Assembly: GCF_030454045.1 (NCBI RefSeq)
Contig: NZ_JAKDJE010000018.1
Coordinates: 1 to 46,031 of the forward strand
Source of the DNA: Psychrobacter sp.
GTDB lineage: Bacteria > Pseudomonadota > Gammaproteobacteria > Pseudomonadales > Moraxellaceae
Direction of reading: 5' to 3'
DNA length: 46,031 nt
Each line of letters begins with the position of its first letter. The stretch's first letter is position 1. The translations under genes were made by a program, and so were the position numbers. Shown one piece after another: positions 16,273 to 24,872 of this stretch. The notes beneath the pieces were generated by a model. That model saw nothing but the letters and a program-made list of their open reading frames with translations. It was not told the origin of the DNA and did not search any database.

Positions 16273-18654
16273 CTACTTTTCTTCGCCAGCTAGGAAGAAC
16301 CAAGTATCTAGAACAGAATCAGGGTTTAGTGATACTGAGCTGATACCTTGTTCCATTAACCAGAACGCTAGATCTGGATGGTCTGATGGACCCTGACCAC
16401 AAATACCAACGTATTTGTTTTGCTTACGGCAGGCATCAATGGCCATCTTTAACAGTTTCTTCACAGCAGGATCACGCTCATCAAATAGGTGTGAGACGAT
16501 ACCTGAGTCACGATCAAGACCGAGCGTCAACTGAGTCAAATCGTTAGAACCAATTGAGAAGCCATCAAAGTACTCTAAGAACTCTTCTGCGAGTAACGCG
16601 TTGGTTGGAAGCTCGCACATCATGATGACACGCAGCCCGTTCTCACCACGTTTTAGACCGTTTTTCTCAAGCAACTCGATCACTTGGGCAGCTTCGTCAG
16701 TCGTGCGAACGAATGGAATCATGATCTCGATGTTGGTCAAGCCCATCTCATCACGTACGCGCTTTAGGGCTCTACACTCAAGCTCAAAACAGTCACGGAA
16801 GTTGTCAGAGACGTAACGGCTAGCACCGCGGAAACCAAGCATGGGGTTTTCTTCTGATGGCTCATATAGCTTACCACCAAGCAAGTTAGCATATTCGTTT
16901 GATTTGAAATCTGACATACGAACGATAACTGGCTGATCCATAAAGGCAACGGCTAGGGTTGAGATACCTTCGACCAATTTGTCCACATAGAAGTCAACTG
17001 GTGAGGCATAGCCTGCGATACGCTCTTGGATGGCCTGTGCGATCTCACGTGGCAAGCTATTCATGTTTAGCAGCGCTTTTGGATGCACACCGATCATACG
17101 GTTGATGATGAACTCTAAACGCGCAAGGCCGATACCTTCGTTTGGCATTTGGGTGAATGAGAAGGCGCGATCTGGGTTACCAACGTTCATCATGACTTTG
17201 AATGCAAGCTCTGGCATAGACTCAACCGAGTTGGTTTGTACTTCAAAGTCGATCTGACCTTCGTAGATAAAGCCTGTATCGCCTTCAGCACAAGATGCAG
17301 TCACGTCTTGACCGTCGACCAATAGCTCAGTGGCGTTACCACAACCAACGATAGCTGGCACGCCAAGCTCACGAGCAATGATAGCCGCGTGACAGGTACG
17401 ACCACCACGGTTGGTGATAATGGCAGACGCGCGCTTCATGACGGGCTCCCAATCTGGATCAGTCATATCTGATACAAGTATGTCGCCTTCTTCTACTTTG
17501 TCCATCTCGTTTAAGTTGCTAACGATACGTACTTTACCTGAACCGATACGCTGGCCGATTGAACGACCTTCACACAATACTTTTGCGCCAGTCGTGTCGA
17601 TAACATAACGCTCCATGACATTGCTGTCTTGGCGGCTCTTAACAGTCTCAGGACGTGCTTGAACGATAAAGATCTCACCGCTATCGCCGTCTTTTGCCCA
17701 TTCGATATCCATTGCATGACCATAATGCTGCTCAATGGTTACTGCTTGCTTGGCAAGTGAGATCAGCTCTTCGGTAGTCAAAGAGAACTGCATGCGATCT
17801 TGTTTTTCAACATCAACGGTTTTTACTGATTTTGCGGTACTGCCTTCATCACCATAAACCATTTTCTTGTGCTTGCTGCCTAGGTTACGGCGAATCACTG
17901 ACGGCTTACCATTAGCGAGCAATTTCTTTGAGATATAAAATTCGTCTGGGTTGACCGCGCCTTGTACAACCATTTCGCCAAGACCATAGCTTGAGGTAAT
18001 GAAGACCACTTGATCAAAGCCGCTTTCGGTATCAAGCGTGAACATAACACCAGCCGCACCAGTCTCTGAGCGCACCATACGCTGTACGGCAGCGGACAAT
18101 GCAACGCCTTCGTGCTCAAAACCTTTGTGTACACGGTAAGAGATCGCACGATCGTTATATAAAGAGGCAAACACTTCTTTAATGGCAATTAGGATGTTAT
18201 CAATACCGCGAATGTTCAAGAAGGTTTCTTGTTGGCCAGCAAATGAAGCATCTGGCAAATCTTCAGCGGTGGCAGAAGAGCGTACCGCAACTGCGATGTC
18301 TTCGCCACCACTCATGGTTTCGAACGCTTGACGTACTTCTTGCTCAAGATCGCTTGGCAATTCTTGCTCAATAATCCAAGTACGGATCTTTTTACCAGTC
18401 GCCGCAAGCTTATTAACATCATTGACATCCAATGTGTTTAGCTCGTTGTTGATTTTTTCTAATAAGCCTGTTTCTGTCAAAAAGCGATTGAATGCGTTTG
18501 ATGTGGTGGCAAAGCCGCCTGGAACACTGACACCCAAATCAGAAAGATGACTGATCATCTCGCCTAGTGAGGCGTTCTTGCCGCCAACCATTTCAATGTC
18601 GTCTTTTCCTAGCTGATCAAGATTGATTACAAGTGCTGTAGATTGCGCTGCCAT
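16273..18654 (-). CDS. ppsA: Phosphoenolpyruvate synthase
   Basis: Converts pyruvate, ATP and water to phosphoenolpyruvate, AMP and phosphate for gluconeogenesis. The N-terminal ATP-grasp domain (about 1-345) opens with GKDDIEMVGGKNASLGEMI and contains AVRSSATAEDLPDASFAGQQET. The swivelling domain carries the catalytic phosphohistidine in GGRTCHAAIIARELGVPAIV (about residues 415-435). The C-terminal TIM barrel has IGSNDLTQLTLGLDRDSG and the catalytic-Cys segment GICGQGPSDHPDLAF near 750. Length 793 matches E. coli PpsA (792). GGAG precedes the ATG. It is transcribed divergently from ppsR, whose product inactivates and reactivates PpsA by phosphorylation. Confidence 0.98.
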   Translation of the reverse strand: MAAQSTALVINLDQLGKDDIEMVGGKNASLGEMISHLSDLGVSVPGGFATTSNAFNRFLTETGLLEKINNELNTLDVNDVNKLAATGKKIRTWIIEQELPSDLEQEVRQAFETMSGGEDIAVAVRSSATAEDLPDASFAGQQETFLNIRGIDNILIAIKEVFASLYNDRAISYRVHKGFEHEGVALSAAVQRMVRSETGAAGVMFTLDTESGFDQVVFITSSYGLGEMVVQGAVNPDEFYISKKLLANGKPSVIRRNLGSKHKKMVYGDEGSTAKSVKTVDVEKQDRMQFSLTTEELISLAKQAVTIEQHYGHAMDIEWAKDGDSGEIFIVQARPETVKSRQDSNVMERYVIDTTGAKVLCEGRSIGQRIGSGKVRIVSNLNEMDKVEEGDILVSDMTDPDWEPVMKRASAIITNRGGRTCHAAIIARELGVPAIVGCGNATELLVDGQDVTASCAEGDTGFIYEGQIDFEVQTNSVESMPELAFKVMMNVGNPDRAFSFTQMPNEGIGLARLEFIINRMIGVHPKALLNMNSLPREIAQAIQERIAGYASPVDFYVDKLVEGISTLAVAFMDQPVIVRMSDFKSNEYANLLGGKLYEPSEENPMLGFRGASRYVSDNFRDCFELECRALKRVRDEMGLTNIEIMIPFVRTTDEAAQVIELLEKNGLKRGENGLRVIMMCELPTNALLAEEFLEYFDGFSIGSNDLTQLTLGLDRDSGIVSHLFDERDPAVKKLLKMAIDACRKQNKYVGICGQGPSDHPDLAFWLMEQGISSVSLNPDSVLDTWFFLAGEEK

Positions 18655-19246
18655 GATAACTCCAGAAAATAAGGTTATTTAGTAAGGATTATAACGGTGA
18701 ATTATACCGCCATATTAAGAGGATTTCGAGGGGTTTGACCAAAAAACTTGTTAAAAATACACAAATTGTAGGATTTGCTACACAGAGTAAGGCCAGTTTC
18801 TCGCTATCTTACCTGCAGCAAGATAAAAAAATATCAAGAGCGAGCAGAATAATAGGTGACAAAAGAAGCCACTCCATCTATAAATAGATGCGCTTGAAAT
18901 GCTTGCCAACAAATGACTTGTGCGCTTTATGCCTTATATGTGACAGGTGGTTATAAAAAGCGCTTGCTGATAGACAGTGACGGCGGCAGAGACGCGCAGA
19001 GTAGAGTGGATTTGTAAGTGTACACCTGTAACATTGATTTCTATTCAGGCGCTAATATGCGTATAATGTAGCGCATAGATAGGTGGTGTAGATCGCTCAA
19101 TAGATACGTCATATAAAGGTGGTCATCGACCTTTGTGCCAAGCATAAAATGTGTGCTTGGCCGGCAAGAGGCGGTAGTTATCACCAACCCATTACTGAAC
19201 GCTACATGAAGACCATTACTGAGTTTCCAACTAAGGTGTCAATGTT
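18655..19246. promoter_or_regulatory. Divergent promoter region of ppsA and ppsR
   Basis: These 592 bases contain no gene. Near ppsA, two TATAAT hexamers read on the minus strand (18701-18706 and 18688-18693), without clear -35 partners. Towards ppsR, a TATAAT at 19062-19067 (plus) is bracketed by the inverted repeat GCGCTA / TAGCGC (19051-19056 with 19069-19074 approximately), a possible operator over the promoter. A plus-strand open frame at 19119-19307 looks non-coding and overlaps the ppsR start. Confidence 0.45.
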
Positions 19247-20143
19247 ATGTACTCAAGCAATCCATCTGAATCCGCTAAGTCCACTATTCAAAATCGTCAT
19301 GCGCTGAACTTGGATAGCTCACAAGCCATTAGAACGGCATTTTTTATCTCAGATGGAACAGCGATCACGGCTGAGACACTTGGGCGTGCTATTTTGAGTC
19401 AATTTGCTTCTGTGCCTTTTGAGACGCGTGTCTTGCCCTACGTGGACAGTCTTGAGCGTGCTGAGGATGCGGTTGAACAAATCAACATGGCGTATCAACG
19501 AGATGGATCGTTGCCGCTGGTATTTGACACGATTGTCAATGCTGAGATTCGTGAAAAAATCAATTCTGCAGATAGTTGTAATTTAGATATGTATGAAGGT
19601 TTGATTGGCCGCGTCGCAGAAGAAACAGGCGTTGAGCCAGATGGTCACTCGGGCCATGCGCATGACGACGTTGATTCTGAAACCTATAAAGAGCGTATTG
19701 ATGCGGTACATTTTGCCTTGGATAACGATGATGGGGCGCGCACACGTCATTATAATGCGGCAGATATTATTTTGATTGGTGTGTCACGCTCAGGTAAGAC
19801 ACCGACTTCTTTGTATTTAGCATTACAATTCGGTATTCGCGCTGCCAACTATCCGTTGACCGAAGATGACTTATACGACAATCAATTGCCAAAAGCGCTA
19901 CGTGAGCACAAAGATAAGCTGTTTGGTTTGCTCATTGATACCGATCGATTGGTAAAAATACGTCAAGAGCGCCGTGCGGGCAGTCGTTACTCAAGTTATC
20001 AGCAATGCCAGCAAGAACAGCGTGCGATTCAGGGCATTTATATCACGCATGGTATCCCAAGCTTGGATGTATCCGAGATGTCTGTTGAAGAAATCGCCAC
20101 GCGTATATTACAGATGACAGGTCTCAAGCGCCGTATTGGGTGA
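19247..20143 (+). CDS. ppsR: Phosphoenolpyruvate synthase regulatory protein (bifunctional kinase/pyrophosphorylase)
   Basis: Uses ADP to phosphorylate a threonine in PpsA and phosphate to remove it, switching gluconeogenesis off and on. The DUF299 family features are clear: RTAFFISDGTAITAETLGRAILSQF near residues 30-54, the P-loop GVSRSGKTPTSLYLALQFGIRAANYPL near 183-209, FGLLIDTDRL near 231, and the C-terminal SVEEIATRILQMTGLKRR. At 298 residues it is about 20 longer than E. coli PpsR, through a leader of about 25 residues and a His-rich insertion (EPDGHSGHAHDDVDSET) before the P-loop. The ATG has AAGGTG eight bases upstream. Its divergent position next to ppsA confirms the assignment. Confidence 0.96.
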   Translation: MYSSNPSESAKSTIQNRHALNLDSSQAIRTAFFISDGTAITAETLGRAILSQFASVPFETRVLPYVDSLERAEDAVEQINMAYQRDGSLPLVFDTIVNAEIREKINSADSCNLDMYEGLIGRVAEETGVEPDGHSGHAHDDVDSETYKERIDAVHFALDNDDGARTRHYNAADIILIGVSRSGKTPTSLYLALQFGIRAANYPLTEDDLYDNQLPKALREHKDKLFGLLIDTDRLVKIRQERRAGSRYSSYQQCQQEQRAIQGIYITHGIPSLDVSEMSVEEIATRILQMTGLKRRIG

Positions 20144-20212
20144 TGGTTTACTCATTTTACACAATCACGAACACCTCACTTCACACCATATAATTATCAT
20201 ATAGAGAATGTT

Positions 20213-20614
20213 ATGATTTCATTTTATCGCTCTAATAGGTCATCGTTATTATTGGCAGGTTTACTCAGTACAGCAACGCTACTTAGCGCTTGCCAGACAT
20301 CGCCTTTTGCTCGCGAGCCGGTGCCTGAGCCACGTTATATTCCAAGTATTGTATTGGCAGAAGCACAGACGCTAACCATTATGCCAAATCGTGTTGCTTG
20401 TGCCTCAAGTCTGCCGATGCAGTGTTTGCTTGCTAAGTCCAAAGATGGCAGCGTGTTCCAAATTCCTTACGATTGGATTGATGACTTTACGCCAAGCCTT
20501 GGCACAGAGTATGTAATCAGCGCCCGTCCACAGGTTGATGAGGCAAAAAAAAGCGCCACTGGACGCTGGACGTTGCAGACCATATTGTCACAGCGTATGG
20601 TCAATATGCCTTAG
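20213..20614 (+). CDS. Small lipoprotein, DUF4377/HslJ-like
   Basis: A 133-residue predicted lipoprotein: a positively charged start (MISFYRSNRSS), a hydrophobic core LLLAGLLSTATLL and the lipobox LSAC at about residues 24-27. The mature part has the layout of DUF4377 domains: VACASSLPMQCLLAKSKDGSVFQIPYDWIDDFTPSLGTEYVISA, with two Cys, MQCLL, a central Trp and the G-x-EYVISA ending. The role of this domain is unknown; it is often found with META/HslJ proteins. It lies 69 bases after ppsR and 76 before sthA, with no strong terminator between, so it may be cotranscribed with either. The family call is from pattern only. Confidence 0.7.
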   Translation: MISFYRSNRSSLLLAGLLSTATLLSACQTSPFAREPVPEPRYIPSIVLAEAQTLTIMPNRVACASSLPMQCLLAKSKDGSVFQIPYDWIDDFTPSLGTEYVISARPQVDEAKKSATGRWTLQTILSQRMVNMP

Positions 20615-20690
20615 TACTATGAGCTTGTATCAGTCCACTGATTCACTCACATTCTAAATATCTGATCAATAAATATATAAAGAGGACATA

Positions 20691-22340
20691 ATGGCAAGTA
20701 AGAATATAAGCGACGCCACCAATGATACTGGCGAGGACATCCATACGGAAGTATCAAATAAATCCAATGGCCGCTCACCTAATCCCGAACACACTGAAGG
20801 CAAAAACAAAGAAGAAAAAATCGAGCAGACTCATGAGCAGGTCACTGAAGATATCATGCATCACCCTGATCTCATCAACCCGCTTGATGACACTCGTATT
20901 GATATCAAATCTGGTTATACGAAAGATTCTCGTCGTCTAAAAAGCGACGATCATGAGTATGAGTATGATGCGGTTGTTTTAGGGGCAGGTCCTGCTGGTG
21001 AAGCCGCTGCCATGAAGCTGACAAAATCTGGCAAAAGAGTGGTGGTGGTTGATCCGCGAGATCAGGTCGGTGGTAACTCTACTCATGTGGGTACTATTCC
21101 TAGTAAAGCATTGCGCCAATCAGTATTTAACTTGATTAACTTCCGCCGTGATCCAATGTTTACCAAAGCGATGGAATATAAGCAAGTACCGCTAAATAGA
21201 GTGCTTGCCAATGCTCGAAAAGTCATTCGCAATCAGGTTAGTACGCACACCCGATTCTATGAACGCAATCGCATTGAAGTAATTCAAGGTTGGGCAAGTT
21301 TTATTGATGCTCATACTTTGCGTGTTGAAACCGATGACAATGTCTTTGAAACCATTACCTTTAATAAAGCCATCGTAACGGTTGGTAGTCGTCCTTATCG
21401 CCCTGAAATTTTAGACTTTAACCATCCGCGCGTTTTTGATTCTGATAAAATCTTGCAAATGGATTATGTGGTCAAAAAAATCATCATCTATGGTGCTGGC
21501 GTGATTGGCTGTGAGTATGCCTCTATTTTTACAGGACTTGGTTATAAGGTTGATCTTATTAATAACCAAGATCAGCTACTGAACTATTTGGATAGCGAAA
21601 TCAGCGATGCCATCGCGCATGACTTTAGACAATTTGGTGTTCTGATCCGCAGCAATGAAGAGATTGATCATCTCGAGACTCATGACGACTATGTGGTTCT
21701 ACATTTAAAAAGCGGTAAAAGAATCAAATCAGATGCCATTCTATGGTCAAATGGTCGCTCAGGTAACACAGAAGGCTTAAACTTAGAAGCCATTGGGCTA
21801 AAAGCAAATAGCCGTGGTCAGTTAAAAGTAGATGATACTTACTGTACGGACGTCGACAATATTTATGCTGCTGGTGATGTCATCGGTTGGCCATCATTAG
21901 CCTCTGCTGCCTATGATCAAGGTCGCTGTGCTGCTGCCTTTATGGTCGGTGATAGTGATGCCGAGCCAGTATCTAGTGTTCCAACTGGTATCTATACCAT
22001 TCCTGAAATCTCTTGTATTGGTAAAACAGAGCAGGAGCTAACGGATGAGAAAGTTCCGTATGAAGTGGGTCAAGCGTTCTTCAAACATCTGGCACGTGCC
22101 CAAATCATTGGTGAACGCTCGGGCGTATTAAAGATATTGTTCCATCGTGATACGTTGGAGATTTTAGGCATTCATTGCTACGGCAACCACGCTTCAGAGA
22201 TTATTCATATTGGTCAAGCGGTGATGAAGTGTAAGAGCAATAATACGCTTGAGTATTTTGTCAATACGACCTTTAACTATCCAACGATGGCAGAGGCATA
22301 TCGGGTGGCTGCGCTTAACGGCTTGAACCGAGTTTTCTAA
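20691..22340 (+). CDS. sthA: Soluble (Si-specific) NAD(P)+ transhydrogenase
   Basis: Cytoplasmic FAD flavoprotein that balances NADPH and NAD+. The FAD site AVVLGAGPAGEAAAMKLTKSG is at about residues 92-112, GGNSTHVGTIPSKALRQSVF at about 122-141 marks SthA rather than lipoamide or glutathione reductases because the redox-active CxxxxC is absent, the NAD(P) site IIIYGAGVIGCEYASIFTGLG is at about 263-283, and the FAD-closing NIYAAGDVIGWPSLASAAYDQG is near 401-422. The C-terminal dimer domain ends with FNYPTMAEAYRVAALNGLNR. Length is 549 against about 466 in E. coli, because of an unusual hydrophilic leader of about 85 residues. The leader's ATG has AGAGGA just upstream, so it is probably real. 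A strong terminator follows. Confidence 0.95.
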   Translation: MASKNISDATNDTGEDIHTEVSNKSNGRSPNPEHTEGKNKEEKIEQTHEQVTEDIMHHPDLINPLDDTRIDIKSGYTKDSRRLKSDDHEYEYDAVVLGAGPAGEAAAMKLTKSGKRVVVVDPRDQVGGNSTHVGTIPSKALRQSVFNLINFRRDPMFTKAMEYKQVPLNRVLANARKVIRNQVSTHTRFYERNRIEVIQGWASFIDAHTLRVETDDNVFETITFNKAIVTVGSRPYRPEILDFNHPRVFDSDKILQMDYVVKKIIIYGAGVIGCEYASIFTGLGYKVDLINNQDQLLNYLDSEISDAIAHDFRQFGVLIRSNEEIDHLETHDDYVVLHLKSGKRIKSDAILWSNGRSGNTEGLNLEAIGLKANSRGQLKVDDTYCTDVDNIYAAGDVIGWPSLASAAYDQGRCAAAFMVGDSDAEPVSSVPTGIYTIPEISCIGKTEQELTDEKVPYEVGQAFFKHLARAQIIGERSGVLKILFHRDTLEILGIHCYGNHASEIIHIGQAVMKCKSNNTLEYFVNTTFNYPTMAEAYRVAALNGLNRVF

Positions 22341-22375
22341 TTTTTAAACGCCACTCAAGGTATAGTGTCATATAT

Positions 22376-22409
22376 AAAAGCGCCTGCTCATACGAGCGGG
22401 CGCTTTTTT
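22376..22409. terminator. Rho-independent terminator after sthA
   Basis: AAAAGCGCCTGCTC / GAGCGGGCGCTTTT (22376-22389 with 22394-22407, one G-U pair) around the loop ATAC, followed by more T. It may also serve the convergent permease gene that ends at 22429. Confidence 0.88.
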
Positions 22410-22428
22410 GTTCAGTTCACAAGCATCA

Positions 22429-23631
22429 TTATTTGGGGGAATGATAAGCGGGGAATCTTTGCGGTATACGCTGGCGTAAGAGGAGCAGTAGAATAAGATA
22501 AAATAGCCACAAGCCAGCGAGCGCATAAAATCCAACCGCCACTTGTGAGATACTAGCGCCCATTTGGTTTAGCTGTACAGAGGTGTTGATCGCAGGGGTT
22601 GTTGGCACAATCCAGCGGATTACTTGCAAAACTTGGGGCAACTGGTCTGCTGGCCACGGATAGCCGCTCAAGAAAAATATGGGCAGGGAGATAAAGATTA
22701 ATATCTGCATACTGCGCTCACGCTGCCCGAACCATAGCCCGAGCACGCAGCCAAGGGTTGCAACGGTCGGACAAAACAGTGCTAAAAACAATAGCGTTCC
22801 GAGCATATTTTGCCCACGTGGATAATGATGCAGCTCAAAAGCCCAGCCATAGTAAAAACACCCAATAACAAAACTTAGTGAACTCAGCGCTCCGATACGT
22901 CCGAGCCAACCGCGTATACTCGCAGCATGACGGCGCTGCTCATACCATGTACCAATCAGCATGGCGGTCGCCATCAATAGCGTTTGTTGCAAAATAATAA
23001 CAGAGACCGCGGGTACAACATAAGCACCGTAGCCCTCTGTCTGGTTATAAAGCGGCACAATCTGTAATGGCACCGCTTGAGTGCTCTGTGCTGCGGTAGG
23101 TGCATAAGCGCCTTTAGCAACACTTTTCTTTACTTTGATGCCTGCAGATACCGTACCAACTGCTTTAGAGAAGCCCAATTGGACATTTTTATTCAAAATA
23201 AAATAGCTGCCATTACCCAAAACACTGACATACGCTTGTTGTCCTGATAGTACTTGCTCTTCAATCCCACTTGGAATGACCATATAGCCTGCGATCTGAT
23301 CTGACCATATTGCTTCTTTGGCAGCCTGCTCACTGACAAAGCGCTCAGTATCTAAGTATGGGCTAGCACTGGTATAGCGAACAAGCGTACGCGACAGATT
23401 ACTATTGTCATAATCGACAATACCCACGGGCACATGGTTGACCACTTCAGTTGAATAGGGCCACGGATAGAAAAAGCCATAAATAATAGGCGCAATGATC
23501 AACATCAAAAGCACGCCTTTATCCCCAAAGACATCTTTTATAGTTTGAGAGAAGCTTGCCCAAAAAGTCTGCGCAGTTAAAGAAGTGGTGGCTTTAGCGT
23601 TGTTTTGCTTGGTATTTAAAGGTGATGACAT
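22429..23631 (-). CDS. ABC-2-type transporter permease (second of a pair)
   Basis: A 400-residue inner-membrane protein of the ABC-2 (YhhJ/YbhR/DrrB-like) class. A first hydrophobic segment (VLLMLIIAPIIYGFFYPW, about residues 38-55) is followed by a large periplasmic domain (about 60-205) containing VPVGIVDYDNSNLSRTLVRYTSASP, then five more membrane segments, including FVIGCFYYGWAFEL, GTLLFLALFCPTVATLGCVLGLWFG and ILIFISLPIFFLSGYPWP. The start overlaps the stop of the preceding permease by one base (TGATG), so translation is coupled. The two permeases are paralogues and probably form a heterodimer. The substrate is unknown; the HlyD and TolC neighbours suggest export across both membranes. 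No ATPase gene accompanies it. Confidence 0.9.
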   Translation of the reverse strand: MSSPLNTKQNNAKATTSLTAQTFWASFSQTIKDVFGDKGVLLMLIIAPIIYGFFYPWPYSTEVVNHVPVGIVDYDNSNLSRTLVRYTSASPYLDTERFVSEQAAKEAIWSDQIAGYMVIPSGIEEQVLSGQQAYVSVLGNGSYFILNKNVQLGFSKAVGTVSAGIKVKKSVAKGAYAPTAAQSTQAVPLQIVPLYNQTEGYGAYVVPAVSVIILQQTLLMATAMLIGTWYEQRRHAASIRGWLGRIGALSSLSFVIGCFYYGWAFELHHYPRGQNMLGTLLFLALFCPTVATLGCVLGLWFGQRERSMQILIFISLPIFFLSGYPWPADQLPQVLQVIRWIVPTTPAINTSVQLNQMGASISQVAVGFYALAGLWLFYLILLLLLRQRIPQRFPAYHSPK

Positions 23632-24869
23632 CAGCGTGCTCCCCAGCGTTCAGGATGCGCCAATGCGCGTTTGGTCAATAGGGCTGTCAGTAGCATGGCG
23701 ATGATAGTGGCAAGCGCCAGACCGTAGACAATAGGCACAGAGATAGCAATAGGCGCTTGCATTTGCAATTGAGCAATGTGTAGCTTGAGGTAGTGGGTTA
23801 AGGGCAAGGCATTTGACCAATACTGTGCGCTGTCGCTAATCGCAATATAAGGGAAAGTTACACCAGCAAAAGCATAAGACGGGGCTGAGATAAAGCCTGT
23901 CGTCGACAGCCCCATACGTAGCGAGAAGGTGTTCAAGGTAAAGATGGCCCCAAGCCAAAATGATAAGATCATGAGACATAAAAGACCGATATAGACCGTG
24001 AGGAGCGACATTAAGCTGATGGATTGATTGGCAGTGACAAACCAGAGTGTGAGAGCCGACCACGAGCTATAAGCCAATATTGGCCAAAAATATTTGCCCA
24101 AGAGACCAAACAATAAGACGGATAGGCTAATCGTACGAGGGGATTTGGCAGAGTCTGTTAGGGTAATATCTTTTATGCTAATAAAGCGATACCAGCGGCC
24201 AATGTTTTTATCACGCAGCTCTCGACCAATGGTGGTGGCACCAACGACCATCGCCAATATGTGTAGCAGGGCAGGGATGACCGTTGAGGCCAAAAACTGT
24301 TGATAGTTGGTTGCAGCATTAAATAAACTAATGCGCTGAATGCTGATAGGCGAGTAAGCCGTCATGACTTGTGATGACGCTACGCCTTGCTTTACCAAGC
24401 GCTTGATCTCCACACCTGCAGACAAAGTACTTGCAACGGTTTGAACCGCTGTTTGAATAATGCCAGAGTGTGTACCATACTGTGCGTTTACTTGTAGGAT
24501 CAATGGGGACGGTTTGTTAGACAAAATATTGCGCGAAAAATCCTCAGGGATGATGACAACCGCGTAAATATCACGTTGTAAGATGGCAGCTTCTGCATCC
24601 GCTTGTGAATAATAAAGTTGTTTGACCGTCAGCGTAGGGCTGGCTTCCAAATAGCGTACTGCCGTATTGGCGACAGGGCTGTTATCCTGATCAATCACAC
24701 CAATAGGCAAGTCAGTAATCTGCGTTTGTGAAAATATCCACCAAATCAAAAGTACTGTCAACAGAGGTATCCACAGCACCATGCTCAAATCCCAAGGGTT
24801 TTTGGCTAAAAAACGCCGCTCATAAGCGGCACTGCGCAAAAAAGCCTCACTCAACTTAGTCAAGAGCAT
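23631..24869 (-). CDS. ABC-2-type transporter permease (first of a pair)
   Basis: A 412-residue inner-membrane protein paralogous to the downstream permease. It has an N-terminal membrane segment (LSMVLWIPLLTVLLIWWIF, about 28-46), then a periplasmic domain opening with LPIGVIDQDNSPVANTAVRYLEASP, the same module as in its partner, then FLASTVIPALLHILAMVVGATTIGRELRD near 190 and further membrane segments, ending LATIIAMLLTALLTKRAL. It begins three bases after the HlyD-family gene stop and overlaps the next permease by one base, so hlyD-permease-permease is one operon. Neither permease contains a nucleotide-binding domain (no Walker A or LSGGQ). Confidence 0.9.
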   Translation of the reverse strand: MLLTKLSEAFLRSAAYERRFLAKNPWDLSMVLWIPLLTVLLIWWIFSQTQITDLPIGVIDQDNSPVANTAVRYLEASPTLTVKQLYYSQADAEAAILQRDIYAVVIIPEDFSRNILSNKPSPLILQVNAQYGTHSGIIQTAVQTVASTLSAGVEIKRLVKQGVASSQVMTAYSPISIQRISLFNAATNYQQFLASTVIPALLHILAMVVGATTIGRELRDKNIGRWYRFISIKDITLTDSAKSPRTISLSVLLFGLLGKYFWPILAYSSWSALTLWFVTANQSISLMSLLTVYIGLLCLMILSFWLGAIFTLNTFSLRMGLSTTGFISAPSYAFAGVTFPYIAISDSAQYWSNALPLTHYLKLHIAQLQMQAPIAISVPIVYGLALATIIAMLLTALLTKRALAHPERWGAR

Positions 24870-24872
24870 GGC

